Shown here piece after piece: positions 1 to 58,200 of a stretch of DNA of 64,000 nt; positions within the stretch are counted from its first letter, which is position 1; each line of letters starts with the position of its first letter. Made by a program: the position numbers and the translations under genes. A model generated the notes under the pieces. The model did no database searches. It was not told the DNA's origin and worked only from the letters and a program-made list of their open reading frames with translations. Where the stretch lies: assembly GCF_016097555.1 (NCBI RefSeq), contig NC_054706.1, positions 75,021,627 through 75,085,626 on the forward strand. Direction: 5' to 3'. This DNA comes from Gigantopelta aegis. Its lineage: Eukaryota > Mollusca > Gastropoda > Neomphalida > Peltospiridae.

Positions 1-2791
1 GTAAGCAGACCAAAAAGATATAGAAAAAAAAGAAGAAAAAAAAGTAAAAAAGATATATATTAAGAAATAGATGAAGTTTGATCCAATACAAACTTTCGGA
101 TGATCACACACATTTAGTATACATCCACCGATATGTTATGCAAAAATATATATATATATATTATGTAATTATAGTCATTAAAAGAGTCTGTTGGTCGGCA
201 AAACTTTAACAATGGCAGCCCACTCTGGACAGCCTCTTTAAGATAAGACAATCAGTTTGCCATACAGCTAACCAGACAATGTGGTTTTAGTTTCTTCTCT
301 TTTTCATAAAACTAATTCTACTTACTGGACACTAGTCTGAAGTAAAACAACAAAATACATATATAAATACAATTGTCAGTTACAGTGTGCGATGACAGAC
401 TGCAAGTTTTATTGGTTAAAAATGTGATTCAACAAACAGCATAATAGCCTATTACTTTTTAATATTATTTTCTTTTAGTTTAACAAGTGCATTTTTTACA
501 ACCAGAACAGTTAATACATACATTGTCTATATTGTTTTTGGTTAAGTATTCTTTTTCGTTAAAATAATAGAAAGAATTTGATAAAAGTGAAAAATTATTT
601 TGAAATACATGTTAAAATACATTTGTTTATTAAATAAAAGCAACTATCTTAACAAGTCCATGTGCCATGGATTCCACTAAGGCAGATTAAAAATGTAATA
701 TAAATAGTTTAAATAATGCTGATTGGAAAGTAGCTTTTGCGCATAATAAAACAATACTGTGTTCTATAAGACAGTTCATGCAATAATAAAAATGATGTTG
801 TGAGGTGTGGAGGATATCAATAAATTATCTACGGTCTTCTAATTGCATACTGAACATCAGATGATGATGATGATGATGATGATGTACAAAATCAATGACA
901 TGTAAATGTTTTTAAAAACATTAAAACTAACCTGTAGTTATTAGGTTTATTCCATTCCAAATAAATAACATACAATTATTTACACAACAATCATACATAT
1001 TTAGATGTAAATTATCTAAGATGTCAAAAAAAGAAAAAGAAAGAAAGAAAGAAAAAAAAGAAGAAAATAGAAGTGAAATCTGATTATCAATAAGCACTTT
1101 TTCGTTGAGATGTCTGTGGGTCTACCTCTTCACACCAGCATATCTAGTAATTAAAACATTCTTCTTCTTTTAAGTTTGGTTCCCAAATACAGTCACATGA
1201 CAAGAATGATGAATACAAAAATATGCAAAGTAAAAACAAGTAAAATTCACTCAGATTAACCAAGAAAAAGCAAAATGGCACAAAAAAAGCAACTTTCAAT
1301 AGCTTTAGTAAAATACAGCAAAAAAACATTACAGCAGGATGTTTGTCCAGCCCTACTAATGTGTCACATGTTTTCAAATTTAGAAGAACCCACCACACCC
1401 ACCCACCCCCACCTAAAAAAAGAAAAGAAGAAAAAAAAAAAAGCCAAACCAACCAAACCTGCCAGGCTTTGTCCTCAAATTTATCATATGGGGGTGGAAA
1501 GGCAATGTGTTCACCCCACAAAATTAAAACTATTTTTAACATCTGCATAGAGAACAAATAACAGAAGACACCAAGTATAAAATAATTTTGGTGTCACCTG
1601 TTTCTTCCATGTTGTATATTGTGAAAGAGTCCCCATGTCTGGTATGGTTGTACGACTATTGACAACCGACTCTCTGTACATGGTGTTATGATGTCTGCAA
1701 AATATGACCATTGATCAATAACATGTTTTTAAAATATGACAATTGATGAAGTACTGATCTTGATACAAGTCATAAAGACGTTTCTACTTATGGCCATTGA
1801 TGAAGAATTGGTTTTTGTACAAGTTATAAAAGACATTTTCAAAATATGACCATTGATGAAGAATTGGTTTTTGTACAAGTTATAAAAGACATTTTCAAAA
1901 TATGACCATTGATGAAGAATTGGTTCTTGTAAAAGTTATAGAAGATATTGTTAAAATATGACCATTGATGAAAAATTGGTTCTTGTACAAATTGTGATGA
2001 ACAAACAGTAATTTTCACAACAATTGAGAATGTGACTTTGATATACATAACAACTAGCTGACGTTTAACATATACTTAGCAAACTGCGATGAAATAATCA
2101 TACATCAATCCATGACATTGGATGGGAAACCTAAGAATGTACTATTGAATCAACTTGTTTTGGACAAGAAATGTGAATATCTGGATTCTTCAAGACTAGG
2201 AATGTCACACCCAATTAACACAGCTTTTCATATGAAACAAAAACACAATAAACTCTTTAAAAACATCAAGTGCAAAATAGACAAGACATAATTTACATAT
2301 GTGTTGTGTTCTATATCAGGCCTTCCCTGACAATTACAGGACAATCCAGGACCTACTATAGGACCAAAATCACATTACTATCACAGATCCAGGTTTCAGT
2401 TGTTTTTTTATCCTGCAACAGGATAGTCTGCAGTAAAAGCAGAATTCTGGGCAGTCTGCAAAATAAACATTTATGCAACGACAGTACTTCATACTGCTCA
2501 TCAAAAAACTAAAAATTATTGCACCAAAATGTTTTGACACCATATTTGTTGATGGTTGCATTTTAAGTGATTAAGAACCCTATCACCCATATAACTGAAT
2601 AAAACAAATTATACAAACCGGGCTTAGTATAAAAGAATGCTACATGCAGCAAATTTATACACATATTAAAAGACAAATTAAAAATAAAAACTAATTATAA
2701 ATTTAAAAACCCAGATTCATGGAAGCAAAGAGCTATAAAATATTTCCTCTCTACAGAGTAATTAAAACTGTTATAAAACTTTTAAAATGAG
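1..2791 (-). other. AAK1 3' UTR and downstream flank, no gene
   Basis: Non-coding stretch following the AAK1 stop codon on the minus strand. The open frames here are short and low-complexity (poly-A/poly-T tracts near 1020-1070 and 1390-1445). No AATAAA in gene sense is seen between 2791 and about 951; sense AATAAA signals occur near 950, 625 and 410, so the 3' UTR could be about 1.8-2.4 kb, but its end cannot be fixed from sequence. It also holds a (GAT)n run near 858-883 and the 56-bp tandem repeat listed separately. Confidence 0.5.
1697..1995. repeat. 56-bp tandem repeat in AAK1 3' flank
   Basis: About four to five units carrying the block tatgaccattgatgaa, followed by an AATTGGTTnTTGTA segment. 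The GAAGAATTGG anchor recurs at 1802, 1858, 1914 and 1970, an exact 56-bp spacing. The outer units are diverged. Confidence 0.85.
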
Positions 2792-48741
<45,950 letters not shown>

Positions 48742-49254
48742 GACCGTCAGTAAAATGTAAATAAGTATCTATTAAAACACAAAATACGGGGATGTTGCAT
48801 TACTCATCACTGCCACTGTCGAACTGTTGTCCACTTCCTGTACCTACATTCTAGCATTACTTTCGTTGTGCTAACAAAAGAGACCACATAAACGTGTCAC
48901 TGTTAGTAAATAAAGTGTTAATGCTCCTGGTTCATCCAGTTTAAATAATGTGTCACAACTCGTCAAGAAAACCATTCGCGTAACAAATGGGTACAATTCA
49001 TCGCACCTGCTTCTAAAAATTATGGCGGACTTCTCGCATGTCAGACATCACGTGATATAGGTAATTACATATAAATCCCTTCTTTTTAATAGTACGAAAT
49101 ACTGAGCTTTAATAACATGTAACACGGAACTTTTATATATACAATTTCAAAGTTTTATTGTTATATAAGCGGTATGTTCAGTAATATTCACGAGAATGGG
49201 GTGTTATTTTGCTTATATTCTCATTTAATCTCGCGAGAGTTGCATTAAAACAAC
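48742..49254. promoter_or_regulatory. Probable bidirectional promoter between AAK1 and ASH2L
   Basis: Divergent interval of about 513 bp between the AAK1 ATG (minus strand) and the inferred ASH2L ATG (plus strand). Contains the perfect palindrome TCTCGCGAGA (49229-49238), the E-box TCACGTGA (49048-49055) and an ATGGCGG YY1-like motif (49022-49028). No TATA box placed plausibly for either gene. Transcription start sites cannot be assigned. Confidence 0.6.
49229..49238. promoter_or_regulatory. TCTCGCGAGA palindromic promoter element
   Basis: Exact 10-bp palindrome 17 bp upstream of the inferred ASH2L start codon. In vertebrates this CGCG element is bound by BANP and marks strong, often bidirectional promoters of housekeeping genes; function here is inferred from match and position. 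Confidence 0.65.
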
Positions 49255-49281
49255 ATGGACGACGGCGGGGATTTGCAAAAA
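49255..49281 (+). CDS. ASH2L: Possible ASH2L exon 1 (first 9 codons)
   Basis: Inference. ATGG in context AACAACATGG, nine codons MDDGGDLQK, then GTGTAA as donor. Splicing to the acceptor TTTTCAG at 52475 joins in frame through INT to the Met at 52485. The donor is weak, and GTAAAC two bases later would create a stop. If wrong, translation starts at 52485 and this is 5' UTR. Confidence 0.4.
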
Positions 49282-52200
49282 GTGTAAACAATGAAACCAA
49301 ATTCTCATTAATACTGTTATCTGGTTTGCAGAAGCAATAGGCTTTCAACACACAAACCTACTATTACCGGTATACTTTGGGTATATATATTTTTTAATTA
49401 TTATTGAATTGAAACCAATTATAAATTGATAGTGGCTATTCATACTAAACCGTGTTCAATTGTAACATTTAACTGGAATGGAAAATGGTTTAATGTGTAC
49501 ATTCAGAGCAAGCTGTTGTAGCGGATGCCGATCCAGGACAGGAAAGGTGGGGGTGAGAGGAGGAGGGACGCCTGCACTGCCACTGGTAGCCAAGTACTCT
49601 GACTGTAAGAGAGCTAGACAGACATTTGGACATAAATACACTCTTATTACAGTCAGAGACCAAGCTATGTATTTTTTTTGGCAATTCCTGACTACCAAAA
49701 AGTTGGCAAAGATTTCCGCTCTAATACCACAACAATCCTATGTTTGACGTCAAATACCTTTACATCGATCATTTTCAAGTTAATTGATTAAAGAAAATCC
49801 ACATGTTAATCACTAATACACATAGTACAGAAAGAAATCCGACAGCACCCACATTCAGCTACGCTTCGTGACACTCCGTCACAAGAATTACAAAGCTTGG
49901 TGACCTATTTCGTGATGTAGATCACGTGATCGCTCACTGGGCGATTCCGCCTAGTAGACGGAATGGCTGAGTGGGCGATCATGTGACGCAACGTCACGAT
50001 ATAGGTCGGCAAACTTACAATTCTGCTGTCCGGAGTTTGCTGAAGCTTAGCTAAATGTGGGTGCTGTCGGGTTTCTTTCTGTAGTGTGTGTATTAGTGAT
50101 TAATATGTGGATTTTTTAAAATCAATTAACTCGAAAATGATCGATGTAAAGGTATTTAATGTCAAACATAGGATTGTTGTGATATTAGAGCGGAAATCTT
50201 TGCCAACTTTTTGGTTGTCGGGAATTGCCAAAAAAATACATAGCTTGGTCTCTGACTGTAATGATAGCGTATTTATGTCCAAATGTCTGTCTAGCTCTCT
50301 TACAGTACTCGGGCTATGCTACTGGCAGGTGCAAGGGAGCACCAGCAGCCCGACCGTGGTCGGTAACAGGGAGGTGGGGGGGGGGGGTGTTAATGGTGTT
50401 ATGGAATTTTGAAGGAGCAAAGTAAAATGCCAAATGGAAAAGGTGCGCAATTTTGATTTAAGGAAGTTTGGCGCAATTTTGAATTGTTGGTCAAAGAGAA
50501 AGTTCTATCGAGAGCTAACATAGGTTTTGCCTGTCCAGATCGTATTGCTTTATTATTATATAACCAGCTTGCCTGAGTCGCCCTGAGTTGATTTGCACCA
50601 TAAACTGGGTCGTTGAACCCTTATGTAGGGTCGTTTCGGCATAGTTTTTATTTTGTAAATAAATAAGATTTATTCAAAAATTGATCCACTCATCATTGCC
50701 GGCAATAATAACTTAATTAAATAAGCTAATGGAAATGAGGGTGAAACTTATTTTGGGGCAAAATAACACAGATCCTGTTTGTGTTGCTTTTCCCATTTTT
50801 TAACAGTTATGGCCCTTGAACTTAGGAGAGAATGCCTTATGTTTCGCCCCCAAGCATGTTTGCCCCAGTCAGTTCGCCCCCAAAACATTACCAGTTAGCC
50901 CCTAATGAATTACCAGTTTGCCCCTACACCAAAAAAGCAACAGAGGGTTTGGTGTGTCTTCAGCTGTGATATGAGTCAAAATCCCTTTGATTTAGACTGA
51001 TCAAAATGTGTATTTCATCATGAAAGTATAGGTACTCGAGGTAGGAACAGTGAATACCACTTACACAAACAAGAAGAGGCCACTATCAAAGAACGGAAAG
51101 TGTTTTATAACATGTATTATGTTAACTGTAATCACTATGTGTGTTATCAGTTATTATAGACTGTATGCTTAATTACTAATTTATAGGACAATCTGCTCAT
51201 TCGTTAATCCCTTATCATACAAAGGACAACGTGTAAGAAAAGGCCACATCGTCTGTGGTTCAAAGCATTCTTCGGCAGGGAACATTTTGTTAGTATCTAC
51301 ACACGAATTTTAAAACATTAAACAGTAGTCACTAATCAATTTTCAATTGATGTCACTAGAAATATCACTAATCAAAATTTTGAAAATAAAATGTTCGCTG
51401 TTTGTTGTTAGCCAACATCGTAATAGTACAGTATTACTATAAATCCTCGGGGCAAGACGTAGCTCAGTGGTAAAGCACTTGCTTGATGCATGGTCGGTTT
51501 GGGATCGATCCCCGTCGGTGGGCTCATTGGGCTATTTCTCACTCCAGCCAGTGTACCACAACTGATACATCAAAGGCAGTGGTATGTACTATCCTGTCTG
51601 TGGGATGGTGCATATAATAGATCCCATACTGCTAATCGAAAAGAGTAGCCCATGAAGTGGCGACAGCAGGTTTCCTCCCTCAATGTCTGTGTGGTCCTTC
51701 ACGATATGTCTGATGCCATATGTAAATAAAATGTGTTGAGTGCGTTGTTAAATAAAACATTTCCTTCCTTCCATTAATCCTCAATTTATTATGGGAACGA
51801 CAGTTGAACCCCTGATTTTAATCAGAGGCTGTGACCCCAGTTAGCATGTTTGAACCCTTGGATTATAAGTACATTAATACCTACCAAACAATCAATACCA
51901 AACAAACAAAATCCTCAATCCTGATTTTAATCAGAGGCTGGGCCCACAAAGTATTTATGCCTGCCTATCTACCATAGTATCAACAACCAAACAAACACAA
52001 ACCCATGTTTATCCTTCCCCTCTCCACCTTAACATCTTTTAAACGTTTGTGCATAGCAAGAAAAAAAACCAAATAAAACAAAACAACATCCACGAAAATC
52101 ATCTTTTTTAGGGGTGAACTGACAAACCATTGGGTGGCAAACTGACACTGGGGGCGAACCAGTGTTAATGGGGCGAACTGACTGGGAACTAACTGGTTTT

Positions 52201-55200
52201 GGAGCGAAACGTCTGGTACCTCTTAGGAGATATGAAAATGAGTTTTTTTTACTTTTTTCGCAACGCCTCAAGATGTTGAGTTAACATTTTGTGTAAGCTT
52301 TATCATTTACTGTTACAGATCAAGTTTGACTTTAATGACAATTTACCTATTTGTTAATAGTCAGTTATCGTCCTTGAACTTAGGATGCTCTAGTAGTGTT
52401 GTTGAACAGCAAACTTTCACTTTTAGCATATATGATTGACTGTAATACTTGATAATGTGTTTTCCGTATTTTCAGATAAACACAATGGAAGTGTCTGAAA
52501 CGAGTGCAGACAGTAAGATGATCACAGATGACAGCCAGTCTTCTAACATGGACCTGGAATCGTCCACCACTCCACCTGATAGTGAGGTGGTTACGTGCTA
52601 CTGGTAAGCTCAATAACACTGATGTCACATGCTGTCATTTGGTTGTCGGCCATATTGGAGTTCAGGCCATAATTTTGCCGGCAAAATTAGCGGTTTTTTT
52701 CATCGAAAGTCAGCTCAAGTCGCCAAGTTATTGGCAGTAGTGAGAAGTCACCGTAATATTCTGGACCTAATCTGATTTCAAAAACAAAATCACACAACAG
52801 ATATCAAGACCCTGACTTGTTTATTGTCAAAGCTCACTTGGCACCTTGTTGCTGTATGTCAGTGTTTTTACTTTGGCGCCATTATTTATCCTCGAGTAGT
52901 TGTGAACCAACATATTAACGGGAAATGGTTTCTGCGCATGCGCACTGTTATGTACGATTGATTTGTTAAAATGATGTTTTACCTTGTTCAATTTATTTTC
53001 AAAATCAAACAACAAATGTTAATAATCATGCCAGTTTCTGTTATGAACAGATTAAATACGTCATAGTCTAATATAGTAATATTGACATTCTTCAGATACA
53101 CCCATATGTGTTTTCAAAGTAACGCGTGTTGCGCTTTGAGCTGTGTCCAATCAAGTGTTGTTAATCCTTGGCCACATTCATTTCAGTAATGCCAGAAAAT
53201 ACTAATTAATACTTACTTTTAGCATAAGGGCACATTATCAACTACTTAATAATATCATATTTTTAAGGAAACATACAATTGGTTTTTTAAAATTTAATAT
53301 CAGAAGTAGTATTTTATATCAAAATATACTCTTCAAAAAAAGAAACGCAAAAGGGTACAAATGGGTTATAACTCCGATTTTATGTTTCCTACCGGTTCAT
53401 GCTTTGTGAATATAAGGTCATTGCATGTCCCAAACACATTCCCACGGTTACATTCGATAAAACGCAGCTACTGTACAATAAAGTTCCAAAATGTGAATAT
53501 TCGCAAAAACGCAGCCACGTGCAAACCATGTCACCACTGCACGTGAGTTGTCTGCACGTGCAACATGAACACCAACAGTATAAAAGTGCAGGGTGTTCGC
53601 TTGCCTGGCCTCTGTATCTGGCCGACAGTTGACAATCCAGGACATGCCACGTCTCAGTGAACCGCAGAGAAACAATGCCATTGGCCGACTAGACGCAGGC
53701 GAATCCAGAACGGCCGTTGCCAGGGCATTTCATGTGTCCCCAAGCACCATCTCCAGACTGTGGGACCGTTACCAGCAACATGGATCAACACGTGACCTCC
53801 CTAGATCCGGTCGACCACGGGTCACTACCCCCGGGCAGGACCGCTACATCCGGGTACGCCACCTTCGGGAACGATTGACTACTGCCACCTCCACAGCCGC
53901 AGCAATACCAGGTTTGCGCAGGATATCCAACCAGACCGTACGGAACCGCCTACGTGAGGTAGGAATTCGTGCCAGACGTCCAGTTCGAGGTGTCATCTTA
54001 ACACCACAACACCGTCGACTCCGACTGCAGTGGTGCCAGATTCATCGACAATGGCCTCAACTGCGATGGAGACAGGTGTGGTTCAGTGACGAGTCCCGAT
54101 TTCTGCTCCGACGTCATGATGGAAGATGTCGCGTGTATAGGCGTCGTGGTGAACGTTATGCGGCAAACTGCGTGCAGGAAGTGGACAGATTCGGCGGGGG
54201 TAGTGTCATGGTGTGGGCAGCCATCTCACACACTGGCAGAACTGACCTGGTCCACGTGCAGGGCAACCTGAATGCACAGGGCTACATTGACCAGATCCTC
54301 CGGCCACACATCGTTCCAGTTATGGCCAACGCCAACGCAGTGTTCCAACATGACAACGCCAGGCCTCACACAGCACGTCTCACAACGGCTTTCCTACAGA
54401 ACAACAACATTAATGTCCTTCCTTGGCCATCGATATCACCGGATTTGAACCCAATTGAGCATCTATGGGACGAGTTGGACCGACGCCTCCGACAGCGACA
54501 ACCACAGCCCCAGACCCTGCCCGAGCTGGCAGCAGCCTTGCAGGCCGAGTGGGCCACCATCCCCCGGGACGTCATCCGTACTCTGGTTGCTTCAATGGGC
54601 AGGCGGTGCCAGGCAGTTGTCAACACACGCGGAGGCCACACCCGGTATTGACTCCAGATGACCTTGACCTTGGTGGTGTGTCCTATCACTTACTCACAAT
54701 GGACTAGAGTGAATTGTGAACAATCCTGCAACATTTGGTAATTATCGGACTCACCATTCAATAATTAAATCAATTCTCCAAATGTTACGACAATGTGGTT
54801 TTGCGTTTCTTCTTTTGAAGAGTATATTACGATTAGAACAGAGTGTAAAATTCGGAATTTTTCCAATTAAACACAGAAACTGGCAAAATGTTACGAAATG
54901 TACTGATAAATGTTCATTTTGCCTATTTTTATTAAACTTCTCCCCTTTCTTCTGGGAAGGGAAAAGTCACTTTTCCTACTTTTTCAATTCTAGATTAGGG
55001 CCTGGAGTTTTCTTTCAAAGAACTTTAAATAAAAATGTTAGTGCATTCTCATTTACAATTCATTCATATGCAGTGTACTTGCCTCTGTTTGCCACAATAG
55101 CTGATGTATTATTTGTGCTTATTAGCTTATTTTTTTTTTTTTTTTTTTTTTTTTTGCATAAATTATTTGCATTTTTATATTTTCATCCAAAATTTTGAGG

Positions 55201-58200
55201 CAGAGATCATGTATGGAATCAGTCTATATTATATATTTCTTCATGCATAATTAGACTATTTTTTTATTTTTGTTAGTCAAAAATCTCGGAACATAGGTAG
55301 CGTAGAGCTACAGTGTTCGACATGCATCAAGTGGTTTCATTCTGAGTGTGTCAGCTGTTTCATTGGGTAAGTAAAATACTCTGTAATTTATCTCCCTTAG
55401 TAAAGTGTTTTTACTCAGGTGCTTGGTTTGGAGGAACCCATTCTCTGATTGGGTTTTATCCCCCATCCCAACCAGTGCACAATGACTGGTGTATCAATGG
55501 CTGTAGTATTTGCTGGAAAGTACAACTTGCTGCTAAGGGAAAAATAATGCCGGTTTTCTCTGGAGATTATATGTCAGAATTACAAAATGTTTGACATCCA
55601 ATAGCTGATGATAAATTAATTAATTAATATGCTCTAGTGATGTCTTTTAACAAAACAGACCTTTTTGTGAAAATCATAAATTACCAGCTCTGAATGAAAC
55701 TGATTCTGCTGTTTCAGTGTAACAAATACCTAGAGAAATTATCAGTTGCCATCTGTGAATTACACATTTCAATGGAGGATCCTTTTTCTTCAGTTTTATT
55801 ACTAACTGGGTAGGGTTGAAGAGGTGGTAAATAACTTGTCTATTTGGGAGGAAAATGAAACCCTCGCCCATTGCTTTCCTCTCCTAGTCCATTGGTACTC
55901 TCCATTGTCATTAGGTGGATATTATTCTTTTGTAGGAGTAGCTTATGTGGTGGCAATATGTTTCTTCTCTCCTAGTCCATTGGTACTCTCCATTGTCATT
56001 AGGTGGATATTATTCTTTTGTAGGAGTAGCTTATGTGGTGGCAATATGTTTCTTCTCTCCTAGTCCATTGGTACTCTCCATTGTCATTAGGTGGATATTA
56101 TTCTTTTGTAGGAGTAGCTTATGTGGTGGCAATATGTTTCCTCTCTCCTAGTCCATTGGTACTCTCTAGTGTCATTAGGTGGATATTATTCTTTTGTAGG
56201 AGTAGCTTATGTGGTGGCAATATGTTTCTTCTCTCTCTCCAGATCAGTTATCACAATAACCATTGGTTAGACATTTAATAGTTGGGTTTCTTTAAATATG
56301 CATGGATTAATTTAAATATGAATTAAAAATAAATTAATCTGTTTTTAGGAAATGTATCCCGTTCATGGCAAATTATCACTTCTGTTGCAAGAATTGCAGT
56401 CCAAATGGGATGGAGAGTTTCCAGAAGAAACCAGCTAGTAAGAGTTATCTAACTTTGTGTTTCTTCACCAAGGTGGTTCTAATTAAAACAAAAGGAATAC
56501 TATATTATTAAGTTTTTATTTACATTTAGAATTAAAAATATTCAACATTAAAACATTTTATTGCACTGTCTGAAGTGCAACAATTTTTTATTTACTATTT
56601 TCCTGTGGAATCGATACATTTTATGAAAATTTTAAAAATGCATTTTAAAATACATTGGTAGTTACAAATTTTAATAAAGTACTTGAAGTTACAAATTTTA
56701 TTTCACATTATTTGTTAATAGTGCTAATACTCTTTAGTAGTACTTAACAGGTTTTAATACATATATGTAGTTTCACTGTTTTGTATTTTTTCAGCATTTA
56801 CTCAAATGTGTTACACAGCTCTGGCCAATCTTATGCATCAGTCGAAGATCAAAGGTGACATGCAGATCATGTTTTCCAAGGATAAGGTGAGCAGTGAGCA
56901 GTCAGCCCATCACTTAAATGAAGGACATGATTCTGCAGTCAATAATGGTTTAATTAGCTTCTTTTTCGAAGATAAAATGTGAGTAAAGTCAAGTTCTAGA
57001 TAAAAGAATCAATGTTAAAAAACAGTTGAAAATTAATTAATGTGTGTTACTTTGGAATATGTTGTTTACAATACATGACAAGATAACAAACATATGTTCA
57101 ACTTCATTTAGCATTTGCTGATTTGATAAACTACAACTTAAACTGTGGAATGTGTTAATACATCTATTAATATGCTGTGGTTCTGTTGCAGGACATTATT
57201 CCGTACATTGACAAAAACTGGGAGGACCTGACGACAAATCCAAGACGTATCAAACTAACATGGCATACAACTATCCATAAAATAATGGTATGTAATGCAT
57301 ACTTGACCTCAGACACTTGATTTGTTCATTGTTGTAATCTTCTTTTACTATTGATGTATTTTGAAAGACTTGTTTGTTACTAGAATCAAAAGCAACATGT
57401 CATGATGTAAATGATGCAGCTCCGTGATTTATTAGTCCTGTACCGTTCCAACCAGAGGGGACTATAGGTGTCATCTCCATCCTTCTGTCGGTCTATCCCA
57501 CATGTAGTTTTGTGGCTTTTTTTTCTGCTTTTTTCAAATCATCAAGATATTGAGCTAAAATTGTATGTATTGATGTATCATGTGGTTTCAGATCAAATTC
57601 GACTTTCGTGACGATTTATCTGTCTTTGATAGAGTTATGACCCTTGAATGTAGGAGATACGAAAGTTTGTTTGGGCCCAAAAGGGGAGATGTAATACTTC
57701 AGCAGTATTCTCAAAATGTTTGTTTATCAATGAATACTTTGAATATCTAGTTTTGGGACACTGGATTGAACAGTAACAAATCATCATTGAATTCATTAAC
57801 AGGATTTGATCCTACAGCCCAAGCGTCTCAGGCGAGCACTCTACCAACTGAACTAAATTCCACCCCGAAATGACTAAGCTGCACAAAATTATTTTAATTA
57901 CAAATAGATTGTATCATCACCAAAGTTTCTCAAGAATACTTTAGGAGAGGATGTATTCATTTTTAAACTTTATGGTTGGGTGTTCTTTATAACAGAACTG
58001 ATGTCTTTATGAGTTGATTTTATTATTTAGGCAATGGTACTTAAATTGTCTCCTTCAACCTTCATAATCTCTCTCTTTTTTTTTATTAACCTCATTATTA
58101 TCTTGTTTCAAACAGTCCCTTTATTTGCTGTATTTGAACTGTCAAGTTAAAGTTATATATTTTATGTTTTAAGTTTGAATGTGAAATGATCTTGTTGTAT

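Larger units (their letters stand above)
53327..54824 (+). mobile_element. Complete Tc1 element with TA target duplication
   Basis: 1498 bp. Terminal repeats TACTCTTCAAAAAAAGAAAC and GTTTCTTCTTTTGAAGAGTA are inverted with one mismatch over 26 bp, flanked by TA on both sides (53325-53326, 54825-54826). Encodes one uninterrupted transposase. Inserted in ASH2L intron 2 in the same orientation as the gene. Confidence 0.96.

Noticed and set aside
1144..1557. 137-codon minus-strand frame rich in Phe, Leu and Trp
   Set aside because: Translation of poly-A/poly-C low-complexity sequence in the 3' flank.
49021..49060. ATGGCGGACTTC as an alternative ASH2L start
   Set aside because: The frame stops after 12 codons with no suitable donor; better read as a promoter motif.
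51449..51525. tRNA gene
   Set aside because: A and B boxes are present but the sequence continues as the SINE body and the same head occurs in other copies; no complete cloverleaf.
53593..53643. Upstream extension of the transposase to 53593
   Set aside because: That frame starts at GTG and has no ATG before 53644; the paired-like domain fits a start at 53644.
54716..55198. 160-codon plus-strand frame after the Tc1 element
   Set aside because: Begins in the transposon end, runs into a poly-T tract, no recognisable domain; intronic.
55824..56278. Overlapping 68-81 codon frames with repeated LSIVIRWIL
   Set aside because: Produced by the 88-bp tandem repeat in ASH2L intron 3.
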